The notes under the pieces are model-generated. The model worked only from the letters and a program-made list of their open reading frames with translations, did no database searches and was not told the origin of the DNA. 64,000 bases of DNA from Bordetella sp. 02P26C-1 (GTDB taxonomy: Bacteria; Pseudomonadota; Gammaproteobacteria; Burkholderiales; Burkholderiaceae_B): assembly GCF_009763255.1 (NCBI RefSeq), contig NZ_WSJB01000025.1, forward strand, positions 1-64,000, in the 5' to 3' direction. Shown piece by piece: positions 7,963-17,351 of this stretch. Positions within the stretch are counted from its first letter, which is position 1, and each line of letters begins with the position of its first letter. Position numbers and translations under genes: made by a program.

Positions 7963-10620
7963 TTAACCGACGACGTTGACGAGTTTGCCTGGAACCACGA
8001 TCACGCGCTTGGGCGGACGGCCTTCCAGGAAGCGAGCGACTTCCTCCTGCGCGGCGGCGATCTGTTCGATCTCTGCCTTGGAGGCCTGGGCGGCGACGCG
8101 GATGGAGCCGCGCAGTTTGCCGTTGACCTGCAGCATGAGTTCGACTTCATCGGCGACCAGTGCGGCCTCGTCCACCGTAGGCCATGGAGCGTCCAGCAGG
8201 TCACCGAAAGTGCCGGCGTAACCAAGATCGCGCCACAGCAACCAGGTGATGTGCGGGACGACCGGGTATAGCACGCGCAGCAGGATGCTGATCGCTTCGG
8301 CACGGGCGGCGTCGGCGTGATCGCCGTCGGGCAGCTCCGCGCCGTCGATCGCGTTCAGCATCTTCATGCTGGCGGACACCACGGTGTTGTACTGGATGCG
8401 TTGATAGTCGTAGTCGGCTTGCTTGAGCAGGCCATAGACTTCGCGGCGCAGATCCTTGACGGGAGCGGGGGCGCCGCTCCAGTCGATCTTGAGCGACTGC
8501 GCGCGGGCGATGGTTTCGCGTTGCCCATGGCAGAGCGCCCAGAGGCGACGCAGGAAGCGGTTCGCGCCGTCTACGCCGGAATCCGACCATTCGAGCGTTT
8601 GCTCGGGGGGGCTGGCGAACATGACAAACAAGCGCGCGGTGTCCGCGCCCAGCGTGTCGATCAGGGCCTGTGGGTCCACGCCGTTGTTCTTCGACTTGGA
8701 CATGGTGCCCACGCCGCCGTACTGGACGTCGGAACCGTCGGACTTGAGTTTCGCCCCGATGATCGCGCCCTTGGCGTCGTATTGGTTCTCGACTTCTTCG
8801 GGCCAGAAATACTCGATGCCGCCCTTGGCGTTCTTGCGCGAGTAGATATGGTTGAGCACCATGCCCTGGCAGAGCAGCTTCGTGAACGGCTCGTCGAATT
8901 TAAGCAGGCCCAGATCTCGCATGACACGCGTCCAGAAGCGGGCGTACAACAGGTGCAGGACTGCGTGTTCGATGCCGCCGATGTATTGATCCATCGGCAT
9001 CCAATAGTCGTTGCGGGCATCGACCATGGCTTGATCGTTGTCCGGCGACGTGTAGCGCATGAAATACCACGAGGAATCCACGAAGGTATCCATCGTGTCG
9101 GTTTCGCGACGCGCGGGCTTGCCGCAGCTGGGGCAGTGGCAGGACAGGAAGCCCTCGTGTTTGGCCAGCGGGTTGCCGCTGCCATCCGGGATGAGGTCTT
9201 CGGGCAGCACGACCGGCAGGTCTTTCTCGGGCACCGGCACCGGGCCGCAATCGGCGCAGTGGATGATGGGGATCGGGGTGCCCCAGTAACGTTGGCGAGA
9301 AATACCCCAGTCGCGCAGGCGCCACGTGGTCTGTTTTTCGCCCAGGCCCTTGGCCGACAGATCGGCGGCGATGGCGTCCACGGCGTCTTTGAAGGACAGG
9401 CCGTCGTATTTGCCGGAATTGATGGTGCGGCCGCTTTGCTTGTCCGCGTACCATTCTTGCCAGGCGTCGGTCGAATAGGTCTTGCCTTCGACGGCGACGA
9501 CCTGCTTGATCGGCAATTGGTATTTCTGGGCGAATGCAAAGTCGCGTTCGTCGTGGGCGGGCACGCCCATCACGGCGCCGTCGCCATAGCTCATCAACAC
9601 GTAGTTACCGACCCAGATGGCGATTTGTTCGCCGGTCAGGGGGTGTGTGACGGACAGGCCAGTGGGCATGCCCGCTTTTTCGCGAGTGGCGATCTCGGCT
9701 TCGGTGGTGCCGCCGAGCTTGCATTGTTCGATGAACGCGGCGAGCTCCGGATTGGTCTTCGCGGCGTGCGCGGCCAGGGGATGCTCGGGAGCGACCGCGC
9801 AGAAGGTCACGCCCATGATGGTGTCGCCGCGCGTGGTGAAGACGTAGAGCTTGCCATCCTGGATGAGATTGCCGTCTTCGCCCTTGATCTCGTGCGGGAA
9901 GGCAAAGCGCAGGCCCTCGGATTTACCGATCCAGTTGTCCTGCATGAGGCGTACGCGTTCCGGCCAGCCGGGCAAACCATCACGGACGTGTTCCAGCAGT
10001 TCCTCGGCGTAATCGGTGATGCGCAGGTAGTAGCCGGGGATCTCGCGTTTCTCGACGAGCGCGCCCGAACGCCAGCCGCGGCCGTCGATGACTTGTTCGT
10101 TGGCCAGTACGGTCTGATCGACCGGGTCCCAGTTCACGACCTGCGTCTTGCGATAGGCGATGCCTTTTTCCAGCATCTTCAGGAACAGCCATTGGTTCCA
10201 CTTGTAGTATTTCGGATCGCAGGCGCACATTTCGCGCGACCAGTCGATTGCCAGCCCCATCGCCTTCATCTGCTTTTTCATGTAGGCGATGTTGTCGTAG
10301 GTCCACTTCGCGGGCGGCACCTTGGACTTGATGGCGGCGTTTTCGGCGGGCATGCCGAAGGCGTCCCAGCCCATGGGCATCAGCACGTTATAGCCGCGCA
10401 TGCGCAGCTGGCGCGCCATCATGTCGTTGATGGTGTAGTTGCGGACATGGCCCATGTGCAGTTTGCCGCTGGGGTAAGGCAGCATGGAACACGCGTAGAA
10501 CTTCGGCTTTTCGGAGCCATCGGCATTCACGGCGTGCTCGGTGACACGGTAAGCGTCGCGCGCCTGCCAGTCTTGTTGGGCGGCGGCTTCGACGGCGGTG
10601 GGGCTGTAACGTTCCTGCAT
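7963..10620 (-). CDS. leuS: leucyl-tRNA synthetase
   Basis: 885 aa from the ATG at 10620 ([10 protein letters not shown]), the start expected from close relatives; the frame is open 20 codons further upstream but those residues are not family-like. Class I synthetase motifs are present: the HIGH version HMGH (55-58 in [15 protein letters not shown]) and the KMSKS loop as TMSKSK with M640. The CP1 editing domain lies between them, with a zinc-finger-like CxxC pair region (HCADCG ... CHCPSCG) near residue 400-440. First gene of the leuS-lptE-holA-proA run. No strong Shine-Dalgarno is visible before this ATG. Confidence 0.95.
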   Translation of the reverse strand: MQERYSPTAVEAAAQQDWQARDAYRVTEHAVNADGSEKPKFYACSMLPYPSGKLHMGHVRNYTINDMMARQLRMRGYNVLMPMGWDAFGMPAENAAIKSKVPPAKWTYDNIAYMKKQMKAMGLAIDWSREMCACDPKYYKWNQWLFLKMLEKGIAYRKTQVVNWDPVDQTVLANEQVIDGRGWRSGALVEKREIPGYYLRITDYAEELLEHVRDGLPGWPERVRLMQDNWIGKSEGLRFAFPHEIKGEDGNLIQDGKLYVFTTRGDTIMGVTFCAVAPEHPLAAHAAKTNPELAAFIEQCKLGGTTEAEIATREKAGMPTGLSVTHPLTGEQIAIWVGNYVLMSYGDGAVMGVPAHDERDFAFAQKYQLPIKQVVAVEGKTYSTDAWQEWYADKQSGRTINSGKYDGLSFKDAVDAIAADLSAKGLGEKQTTWRLRDWGISRQRYWGTPIPIIHCADCGPVPVPEKDLPVVLPEDLIPDGSGNPLAKHEGFLSCHCPSCGKPARRETDTMDTFVDSSWYFMRYTSPDNDQAMVDARNDYWMPMDQYIGGIEHAVLHLLYARFWTRVMRDLGLLKFDEPFTKLLCQGMVLNHIYSRKNAKGGIEYFWPEEVENQYDAKGAIIGAKLKSDGSDVQYGGVGTMSKSKNNGVDPQALIDTLGADTARLFVMFASPPEQTLEWSDSGVDGANRFLRRLWALCHGQRETIARAQSLKIDWSGAPAPVKDLRREVYGLLKQADYDYQRIQYNTVVSASMKMLNAIDGAELPDGDHADAARAEAISILLRVLYPVVPHITWLLWRDLGYAGTFGDLLDAPWPTVDEAALVADEVELMLQVNGKLRGSIRVAAQASKAEIEQIAAAQEEVARFLEGRPPKRVIVVPGKLVNVVG

Positions 10621-10701
10621 GGGCTCGTGCACGTATCTCGAAAGAAAAGGGGCCGCGCTGCGATCTACAGCGTCGGTCAAACCGTTGATTATAAAGAGTC
10701 C

Positions 10702-11925
10702 CTAGCGCTCGGGGGCGGTGGGGTGGTTTTCGGGCAGGCGCGCCGATGGTGAGCAAAGGGCGTACACCAGGCCGATGACGCAAACGAGCGCGCCGCCGGC
10801 ACACACGGCCAGCCAGCCCGCCGCTGCATAAAGCGCGGATGCGGCCATCGACCCGGCGGCGCCACCGAGAAAATACGAAGTCATATAACCGGCGGTCAGA
10901 CGGCCTCGGGCCTCGGGCTGCAGGCGGTACAGGCTGGTTTGATTGGTGATGTGTACGCCCTGAATCATCATGTCGAGCACGACCACGCCGATGATCAGCG
11001 CGGCGAGGTAATGCGCGCCGAGCGCGAGCAGCAGCCAGGAGGCGGCCATTAGCGCCAGACCGAGTCGCGTCGCCAGATTGCCATGGCCCTGATCGCTTAG
11101 CCGTCCGAAGCGATTCGCCGCCAGGGCACCCGCCGCGCCCGCGAGGCCGAACAAGCCGATGGTGCCGTCGGAATAAGAATAGGGCGGCGAGGCCAGCAGA
11201 AACGTCAACGGTGTCCAGAACATGCTGAACGCGGCGAACGTCAGCGCGCCCAGCAGCGAGCGCGCACGGAACTGAGGCTCGCGCGCGTAGAGATGAAAAA
11301 TCGAGGCGAGCAGGCCCGTGTAGCTGAGGTGGTTTTGCGGCTTATGTCGCGGCAGAACACGCCATAAGGCGCCCGTGGTTAACACCAATAACACGAACGC
11401 CACCCAATAAACGATCCGCCAGCTGCCCAGATTGCCCAACCCGCCCGCGACCGTGCGAGCGAGCAATATGCCTAGCAGCAGGCCGCTCATGACGGTGCCC
11501 ACGGCTTTGCCGCGCTGTTCTGGCGCGGCCAGCGTCGCGGCAAAGGGAACGAGTACCTGTGCGACAACCGACAAAATGGCCGTCAATGCCGTGCCGATCA
11601 GCAGCATGGGAAAGCTGTTGGCAAAGCCCGAAATCAACAACCCGCACGCGCTCAACAGCGTCATGACCACGATCAGCGAGCGCCGTTCGACCATGTCGCC
11701 CAACGGCACCAGCAGCATCAGACCTAGCGCATAGCCCAGTTGCGCGGTCATGACGATGGCGCCGGCTGCGGTCTCGCTCAAGCCGAATTGCTGGCTGATC
11801 GTATGAAGCAAGGGCTGCGCGTAGTAATTGCTGGCCACAACCAGCCCCGTCGCGGTGGCCATGAGCAAGACGATGGGCGTGGTCAGTGCCGGCGTGGGCG
11901 TTTTTCTCGGTGTGGAAGCAGACAT
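10702..11925 (-). CDS. MFS transporter, DHA1-like
   Basis: 407 aa with about twelve hydrophobic segments. Motif A is degenerate (PLGDMVERRSLI, about residues 74-85) and a second copy-like loop appears as NRFGRLSDQG in the middle of the protein. The sequence resembles the arabinose-efflux-like carriers found widely in proteobacteria; the substrate is not predictable. The gene stands alone between leuS (81 bp downstream) and the HU gene, whose terminator (11982-12011) separates them, so it probably has its own promoter. Confidence 0.75.
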   Translation of the reverse strand: MSASTPRKTPTPALTTPIVLLMATATGLVVASNYYAQPLLHTISQQFGLSETAAGAIVMTAQLGYALGLMLLVPLGDMVERRSLIVVMTLLSACGLLISGFANSFPMLLIGTALTAILSVVAQVLVPFAATLAAPEQRGKAVGTVMSGLLLGILLARTVAGGLGNLGSWRIVYWVAFVLLVLTTGALWRVLPRHKPQNHLSYTGLLASIFHLYAREPQFRARSLLGALTFAAFSMFWTPLTFLLASPPYSYSDGTIGLFGLAGAAGALAANRFGRLSDQGHGNLATRLGLALMAASWLLLALGAHYLAALIIGVVVLDMMIQGVHITNQTSLYRLQPEARGRLTAGYMTSYFLGGAAGSMAASALYAAAGWLAVCAGGALVCVIGLVYALCSPSARLPENHPTAPER

Positions 11926-11981
11926 CGGTGGGCCAACTGTCAGAAAAAGAATAGCGCGCGTTGTCCCGCGCGCAAAAGCGG

Positions 11982-12011
11982 CAAGGCCCGTCGCTTGCGA
12001 GACGGGCCTTG
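11982..12011 (-). terminator. terminator of the HU gene
   Basis: CAAGGCCCGTC (11982-11992) and GACGGGCCTTG (12001-12011) are perfect 11-base arms with an 8-base loop. Read on the minus strand, the hairpin lies 27 bp past the HU stop and a short U-run (TTTT in CCGCTTTTGCG) follows. Confidence 0.75.
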
Positions 12012-12037
12012 TGGTGTAGCGTCAGAACGGCGACAGT

Positions 12038-12487
12038 TTATTGTGCAGCGTCTTTCAGTTTCTTCAGCGGGCGAACCTTAACCTTGACCGAAGCGGGCTT
12101 GGCCGGGAACCAGCGCTCTTCGCCGGTGAAGGGGTCTTTGCCGAAGCGCTTGGCCTTGGCGGGGACCTTTTGCACGGTCACTTTCATCAGGCCGGGCAGC
12201 GCGAACTCGCCAGCGCCTTTCTTGTTGACGGAACCCAGGACGGTTTCTTCCAGGCTTGCCAGAACGGCCTTGACCGCCTTGGCTTCGACGCCCGATTGCG
12301 CAACCAGGTGAGCAACCAACTGAGACTTGTTCAGCGCTTCTTTGACGACGGGGGTCTTCTTCACTGCAGCGGTCTTAGCGACGGTTGCCTTCTTTGCGGG
12401 TGCTTTCTTGGCCGCAGCCTTGGTGGCGGGGGCTTTGGCAGCAGTCTTGCTGACTTTCTTGGCGGGAGCTTTTGCTTTGGTAGCCAT
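12038..12487 (-). CDS. HU family DNA-binding protein with lysine/alanine-rich N-terminal arm
   Basis: 149 aa from the ATG at 12487 (MATKAKAPAKK). Residues 1-55 are almost entirely Lys, Ala, Pro and Thr in histone H1-like AKK/APAKK repeats. Residues ~56-149 are an HU/IHF-type domain (LNKSQLVAHLVAQSGVE, GSVNKKGAGEFALPGLMKV, RFGKDPFTGEERWFPAKPASVKVKVRP). Such two-part proteins are common in Burkholderiales and are thought to compact the nucleoid, the arm binding DNA non-specifically. The gene is monocistronic, with its own terminator. An upstream in-frame start exists, but the extra residues do not look coding. Confidence 0.9.
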   Translation of the reverse strand: MATKAKAPAKKVSKTAAKAPATKAAAKKAPAKKATVAKTAAVKKTPVVKEALNKSQLVAHLVAQSGVEAKAVKAVLASLEETVLGSVNKKGAGEFALPGLMKVTVQKVPAKAKRFGKDPFTGEERWFPAKPASVKVKVRPLKKLKDAAQ

Positions 12488-12725
12488 GGTCGAAATCCGT
12501 ATGTTGAGAACACGAGATAGCCGGGTACCGACGGCCGGCACGGGACATCTCGCGGCCGATGATAGCGGAACTTCAGGTCTGTGCGCGCATTTCTTTGCGA
12601 AAACCCCTTAAAACATGTTGTTTTCGTGACATAGGTGCCGTTCTATGCCGTGTTTTCAGTGCGTTTGATGCGCCGTGATACGATAGTTTTCAGCAGTCGA
12701 CTCGCGTTACGCTGACGGGTAGGTC

Positions 12726-13307
12726 ATGAAGAGTCGGCCAATACCAATAGGGCCGATCATGGCTATCGATATACCGGGATATTCGTCACCCGCCGCAGGG
12801 CTGGATACGCCATTGGCGCTGCTGTCAGCCTGTCACGAACGTATGACGCGCCAGTGCGAAACGCTGCTGCGATTGGCCGCGCATGTCGCGCAACACGGAT
12901 CCGACGAGGTGGCCCAAACGGCCGCGGCGAGCGTGATGCGCTATTTCGATACGGCGGCGCGGTTGCATCATCGGGATGAAGAAGAAGACCTTTTTCCTGC
13001 ATTGATCGAGTCCATGTCGGGCAGCGATGCCCGCTGCATTCACGAGATCGTGGATGCCCTGACGCAGGATCATCGCCGGCTGGAACGGCTATGGGACGGC
13101 TTACATCCCGCGTTGGAGGCGATCAGCGCCGGCCGTCACGCACAAATCGATAAAGCTCATGCCGAATGCTTCTGCGCGGAATACGCCGCGCATTTACGCC
13201 GTGAAGACGAAGAGCTGTTGCCCATGGCGTCGCGTTTGCTGGACGATGTGGCGCTGTCGGATATGAGCCAGGCAATGCGCGCACGGCGCGGTGGCGATGC
13301 GAGTTGA
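12726..13307 (+). CDS. hemerythrin HHE domain protein
   Basis: 193 aa (or 182 from the ATG at 12759). A four-helix hemerythrin-like domain covers residues ~28-175. Candidate di-iron ligands are His37 (CHERM), His81/82 with the acidic HHRDEEEDLFP, His116 (QDHRRLE) and His156 with Glu160 (AAHLRREDEELLP). The family senses or binds O2, NO or iron in the cytosol. It is followed directly by a SulP transporter gene (19 bp gap, or a 17-bp overlap if the longer SulP start is used), so the two are probably one operon. Confidence 0.85.
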   Translation: MKSRPIPIGPIMAIDIPGYSSPAAGLDTPLALLSACHERMTRQCETLLRLAAHVAQHGSDEVAQTAAASVMRYFDTAARLHHRDEEEDLFPALIESMSGSDARCIHEIVDALTQDHRRLERLWDGLHPALEAISAGRHAQIDKAHAECFCAEYAAHLRREDEELLPMASRLLDDVALSDMSQAMRARRGGDAS

Positions 13308-13326
13308 TCGAAGGGATGTGGCAGGT

Positions 13327-15150
13327 GTGAATAAGATCGCGAGTCGCTTGTTTGGCACGTGGGTTCAGGACGTAACGCCCGCCACATTGCGTGCCGACGT
13401 ATTGGCGGGATTGTTGGGCGCGTTGCTGGTGCTGCCGCAAGGGGTGGCGTTCGCCACGCTCGCGGGTTTGCCGCCCCAGTATGGTTTGTATTCGGCTATT
13501 GTGCCTTGTGTGATTGCAGCGTTGTTCGGCTCCAGCCGTCACGTGATGTCGGGGCCCACGAACGCGAATTCGCTGGCTTTATATGCGGTGTTGGCGCCGC
13601 TGGCGCTTGCGGGCAGTCCTCAATATATCCAGATGGCGTTGGCCGTCACGATCTTGGTTGGCGTGCTGCAGTGGCTGGTGGGCGCGCTGCGTCTAGGGGC
13701 GCTGGCGAACTTTATTTCGCCTTCCGCGTTGTTCGGCTTTACCAGTGGTGCGGCGGTGTTGATCGCGGTGCACGCATTGAAAGATGCGGTGGGGCTGCGC
13801 GATGTTCATACACACGGTGCTTTTGGCGTGCTGCGTAGCGTGTTGGGCGGCTGGGCGCGATGGCAGGCGGGTGCGGTGCTGGTGGTGATCGTGACGATGG
13901 CGGTGGCGTTGTGGGCGCGGCGCTGGGATCCGCGCAAGCCGCATATGTTGATCGGACTCGTGGCGGGTACTGGGGTGGCCGCGATGCTCAACGCGTGGGT
14001 TTACGTTGATGCGGCGCAGGGAATCAGCACGCTTGGAGTTTTACCGTCGCCGATGCCGCCTTTTCATGTGCCGCGCATCGAGTGGAGCATGTTGCCGGAT
14101 CTGCTAGGTCTCGCGTTTGCGCTATCGATCGTGGCGCTCGCGCAGTCGATTTCGATTGCCAAAGTCGTGGCGGCGCGATCGGGGCAGATCATCGATGCAA
14201 ATCGTGAATTTCGGGGTCAAGGTCTGTCGAATATCGTGGGAGGATTTTTTTCTTCCTATCTGTCTTGCGGTTCGTTGAATCGTTCGATTCCGAATTTTGA
14301 AGCGGGGGCGCGCACGCCCCTGGCATCGGTGTTTTCGGCGGTGTTGTTGTTGGTGCTGGTCATGGTCAGTGCGCCGCTACTGGCGCGCATTCCGTATGCC
14401 GCGATCGCGGGTCTGCTGTTGTTAGTGGCCTGGAATTTGTTTGCGTGGCCCCAATGGCGGCGGTTGCTGCGGGTGCAGCGCAACGAGTTTTATATCGCGC
14501 TGGCGACCTTGATTGCGACCGTGACGATACGCATGGAAATCGCGATCTTGCTGGGCACCTTGCTGTCGCTGATGGCGTACCTGCATCGAACGTCGCACCC
14601 CGCGATGCGCGTCATGGGGTTTCGCGCCAGTGATCCGGATCGGCATTTTGTGGTGTTGGAAGGGCATCCGGACGAGTTGCCCGAGTGTCCGCAATTGAAG
14701 TTGCTGCGTATGGAAGGGTCTGTCTATTTTGGCGCCGTGGCGCACGTGGCGGATCGTTTGCAGGCGCTGCGCGCCGAGCCGGATGCGCCGAAGCATTTGC
14801 TCGTCATGGCGAAAAGCATGAACTTCATCGACCACGCCGGCGCCATGGTGTGGGAGGTCGAACTGCGCAAGCGGCGTGAAATGGGCGGCGATCTGTATTT
14901 CCATCGTCCGCGACCGGCCGTACTGGAGATGTGGCAGCGTACCGGTTTTATCGAGGAGTTGGGCGAAGACCATATTTTTCCCGACAAGGCGACGGCCATC
15001 GCGAGCATCTACGAACGGCTGGATCCGGGTATCTGCGCGGGCTGTACGGCGCGCACCTTTCGCGAATGTTCGCGCCGCGCTGCGCAGGCCCAGTCAGGGG
15101 TTTCGGTGTTGCTGGATCCCGCGCGGTTATCGTCACAATCCCATCGCTGA
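13327..15150 (+). CDS. SulP family anion transporter with STAS domain
   Basis: 607 aa from a GTG at 13327, preceded by AAGGGA; an ATG at 13291 would add 12 residues and overlap the hemerythrin gene. The membrane domain starts with the SulP signature region (ADVLAGLLGALLVLPQGVAFATLAGLPPQYGLYSA, GSSRHVMSGPTNANS). A cytosolic STAS domain covers about residues 430-555. SulP proteins move sulfate, bicarbonate or other anions across the inner membrane. Unusual: a short C-terminal tail with Cys570, Cys573 and Cys581 (CxxCx7C), which could bind metal or respond to redox state. Cotranscription with a hemerythrin gene suggests a link to oxygen, NO or iron. Confidence 0.85.
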   Translation: MNKIASRLFGTWVQDVTPATLRADVLAGLLGALLVLPQGVAFATLAGLPPQYGLYSAIVPCVIAALFGSSRHVMSGPTNANSLALYAVLAPLALAGSPQYIQMALAVTILVGVLQWLVGALRLGALANFISPSALFGFTSGAAVLIAVHALKDAVGLRDVHTHGAFGVLRSVLGGWARWQAGAVLVVIVTMAVALWARRWDPRKPHMLIGLVAGTGVAAMLNAWVYVDAAQGISTLGVLPSPMPPFHVPRIEWSMLPDLLGLAFALSIVALAQSISIAKVVAARSGQIIDANREFRGQGLSNIVGGFFSSYLSCGSLNRSIPNFEAGARTPLASVFSAVLLLVLVMVSAPLLARIPYAAIAGLLLLVAWNLFAWPQWRRLLRVQRNEFYIALATLIATVTIRMEIAILLGTLLSLMAYLHRTSHPAMRVMGFRASDPDRHFVVLEGHPDELPECPQLKLLRMEGSVYFGAVAHVADRLQALRAEPDAPKHLLVMAKSMNFIDHAGAMVWEVELRKRREMGGDLYFHRPRPAVLEMWQRTGFIEELGEDHIFPDKATAIASIYERLDPGICAGCTARTFRECSRRAAQAQSGVSVLLDPARLSSQSHR

Positions 15151-15170
15151 GCAGAGAGCGGCAATAGGCA

Positions 15171-15200
15171 AAAAAAAACGGCCTCGCAATAGCGAGGCCG
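15171..15200 (-). terminator. terminator of the rpmB-rpmG operon
   Basis: Arms CGGCCTCGC (15179-15187) and GCGAGGCCG (15192-15200) pair perfectly around AATA. On the minus strand a run of eight U follows (plus-strand A-run 15171-15178), 26 bp after the rpmG stop. The STAS/SulP gene ends at 15150 on the other strand, and the hairpin may also stop that transcript. Confidence 0.88.
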
Positions 15201-15225
15201 CGGTGACTACGGACCACCGGCTGAA

Positions 15226-15393
15226 TTACTTCAGCTTGGTTTCCTTGTAGTCCACATGCTTGCGAGCGACGGGATCAAATTTCTTGATCAGCATCTTCTC
15301 AGGCATGTTGCGCTTGTTTTTGGTGGTCGTGTAAAAGTGGCCCGTGCCGGCAGTCGACTCGAGCTTGATCTTTTCGCGGATACCTTTGGCCAT
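15226..15393 (-). CDS. rpmG: 50S ribosomal protein L33
   Basis: 55 aa, standard length: starts [14 protein letters not shown] and ends [12 protein letters not shown]. It is the Cys-free (zinc-independent) form of L33. A good AGGAG lies before the ATG at 15393. It is the second gene of the rpmB-rpmG pair, 30 bp after rpmB, and ends in a strong terminator. Confidence 0.95.
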   Translation of the reverse strand: MAKGIREKIKLESTAGTGHFYTTTKNKRNMPEKMLIKKFDPVARKHVDYKETKLK

Positions 15394-15422
15394 GTCTTGC
15401 TCCTAGAATGTGATGGGCCGGA

Positions 15423-15659
15423 TCAGGCCACTTCGCCGCGAGCGCGCAGATCGGCCAGGACGGCGTCGATGCCGTTCTTGTCGATGATGCGGATAGCCTT
15501 GGCGGAAACACGCAGACGAACCCAGCGGTTCTCGCTTTCAACCCAGAACCGGCGCGATTGCAGGTTGGGCAGGAAGCGACGCTTGGTCTTGTTGTTCGCG
15601 TGCGAAACGTTGTTGCCCGTCATCGGGCCTTTGCCAGTTACTTGGCATACGCGTGCCAT
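15423..15659 (-). CDS. rpmB: 50S ribosomal protein L28
   Basis: 78 aa, usual length. The conserved start [20 protein letters not shown] and the [19 protein letters not shown] core are diagnostic. First gene of the rpmB-rpmG operon, whose promoter must lie in the gene-free stretch above 15660. Confidence 0.96.
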   Translation of the reverse strand: MARVCQVTGKGPMTGNNVSHANNKTKRRFLPNLQSRRFWVESENRWVRLRVSAKAIRIIDKNGIDAVLADLRARGEVA

Positions 15660-15985
15660 GGTGTTTTACCTCTGTTCTGGCCGCGTATGGCGAAGCTGGG
15701 GAAGGAAAGTCAGGTAGATGGGCTAGGTGCCCGTGCTTATACCCGCTACCCGCCGCCCGCTGTACCTATACACGGGGTGCTGGTCGAAAGTGGTAGCTAC
15801 AAAGCATAGTAGGCTACTCACGGGAAAAACTTCTTGCGAAGCTCGCCATTCTAGTATGAAAAGGGGAAAACAAGCAAGCGTTCCGGCGCGGAGTGTCTCG
15901 GGAAAGCCGCTGTGACGTTTCCCTGTGACAGGCGCGTGGGTCTGCTGTAGCACCCGCCTGTCTCTGTTTACACCGGTGTTGGCTC
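15660..15985. other. gene-free region between rpmB and the Bcr-type exporter gene
   Basis: About 326 bp without a credible gene. On the minus strand it must hold the rpmB promoter: several A/T-rich stretches with TATA-like hexamers lie between 15735 and 15840, but no -35/-10 pair is convincing. The distal end contains an inverted repeat (15927-15962) probably belonging to the upstream exporter gene. Short open frames here look random. Confidence 0.6.
15927..15962 (-). terminator. hairpin downstream of the Bcr-type gene
   Basis: GACAGGC (from 15927) pairs with GCCTGTC (ending 15962), continued inward by GGGT/ACCC around a 10-base loop. It lies 24 bp past the exporter stop on the minus strand. 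No clear U-run follows, so it is a candidate terminator or a 3'-end stabilising hairpin. Confidence 0.4.
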
Positions 15986-17173
15986 TTATCGCCGGGCAAT
16001 GCGGCCCGACAACCAGGATAGCGTGGCGCAGAAGGCGAGCACCGTGGTCAGCGGCAACGGCCCGTCGGTCTGCCAGACGCTGACCGCGGCGCCGGCGAGG
16101 GCGCCGCAGCTCATCTGCAATGTTCCCAATAACGCGGACGCCGCACCCAGTCGCATGCCTTGTTCGGCCAAGGCGAGGGCGGCCGAATTAGGGTTGACGA
16201 AGCCCTGGCTGAACATATACCCGATCAAACACACCATGAGAACAGGCAAAGTCATGGCGCCGGTCAGCGTCCACGCCAAAGCGATCAGACCGGTGCCTGC
16301 CAGCGCGTACTGAGCCGCGCGTTGCAGTTCTGCGGGCTTGCGGTTGCGCAGCATGCGCGCGCTGACCTGCGAGCCGACAATCAGGCCGGCGGCGTTGGCT
16401 CCAAAGAGAAAGCCATAGTACTGAGGCGCCACACCATAGTGGTCGATGAATACGCGCGGCGAACAAATGATGTAGGCGAACATGCCCGCCGATCCCAGGC
16501 CACCCGCGAAGCTATGCGCCATGAATCGCCGGTGCCGTAATAAGGCCAGATAATTGCGCGCGATCGATCGCGCGCTCAATGGCTGCACGCGTGCGGGAGC
16601 AAGCGATTCATGCATGATGAAATGTGCCGCGATCAGCATGGCGAGTGATACGGCCGCCATCAGCCAGAACAAGCTGCGCCAGCCCATGAAAGCCAGCAAC
16701 TGGCCGCCGGCGAGCGGCGCCAGGATTGGCGCCACGCCCATGATCAGCATCAGCATGGACAAGGCGCGCGCGGCGTCTTGGGTTTCGTAATGGTCGCGGA
16801 TCACCGCACGGGGAATGACGATCCCGGCCGCGCTGCCCATCGCCTGCAGCACGCGGCAAAGGGTGAGCATGTGAATGCTATCGGCCATCGCGCAGCCCAC
16901 GGACGCGGCGGTATAAACCGCGAGGCCACCGAGCATGGGCAGCTTGCGGCCATAGCGATCTGCCAGCGGGCCATAAAACACTTGCGCCAGCGCCAAGCCC
17001 ACCAGATAGGATGCGAGGGTTCGTTCGACATCGCCACGAGAGACTTGCAGGCCCTCGGCGATGGCGGGAAACCCGGGCAGATACATGTCCACCGAAAACG
17101 GGCCGATGGCCGTGAGCACGCCCATCAGTATGAGCCAACCTGGCAGGCGACGCGACAAGGACTGCGATGGCAT
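15986..17173 (-). CDS. Bcr/CflA family multidrug efflux MFS transporter
   Basis: 395 aa from the ATG at 17173 (MPSQSLSRRLPGW); the frame is open 38 codons further up, but that part is Arg/Ser-rich and unlike the family. Signatures of the Bcr/CflA drug:proton antiporters are plain: the first-helix region LTAIGPFSVDMYLPGFPAIAE and motif A in YGPLADRYGRKLPML. Twelve hydrophobic segments are expected. The family exports bicyclomycin, chloramphenicol or similar compounds; the natural substrate here is unknown. It is divergent from cfa with 178 bp between them. Confidence 0.85.
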   Translation of the reverse strand: MPSQSLSRRLPGWLILMGVLTAIGPFSVDMYLPGFPAIAEGLQVSRGDVERTLASYLVGLALAQVFYGPLADRYGRKLPMLGGLAVYTAASVGCAMADSIHMLTLCRVLQAMGSAAGIVIPRAVIRDHYETQDAARALSMLMLIMGVAPILAPLAGGQLLAFMGWRSLFWLMAAVSLAMLIAAHFIMHESLAPARVQPLSARSIARNYLALLRHRRFMAHSFAGGLGSAGMFAYIICSPRVFIDHYGVAPQYYGFLFGANAAGLIVGSQVSARMLRNRKPAELQRAAQYALAGTGLIALAWTLTGAMTLPVLMVCLIGYMFSQGFVNPNSAALALAEQGMRLGAASALLGTLQMSCGALAGAAVSVWQTDGPLPLTTVLAFCATLSWLSGRIARR

Positions 17174-17351
17174 GAACGAGTAGGAGCGACCAGTGAGCGG
17201 GGATCGCACGGCACGCGCTGATCTGCATACAGGGGCCGCGCGGCGTGACCAATCCGAAAGCGAGTCAGGGATACTAGCACGCGTCAAGGGCTGGCCGATT
17301 CCGATCGTTTTCGGCTAGAGTTGCTGGGTTCGTTTACACAGGGGAGAAGCT

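Noticed and set aside
8317..10752. An 811-codon open frame antisense to leuS
   Set aside because: It is a shadow of high GC at third codon positions; its translation has no recognisable domain, while leuS on the other strand matches its family throughout.
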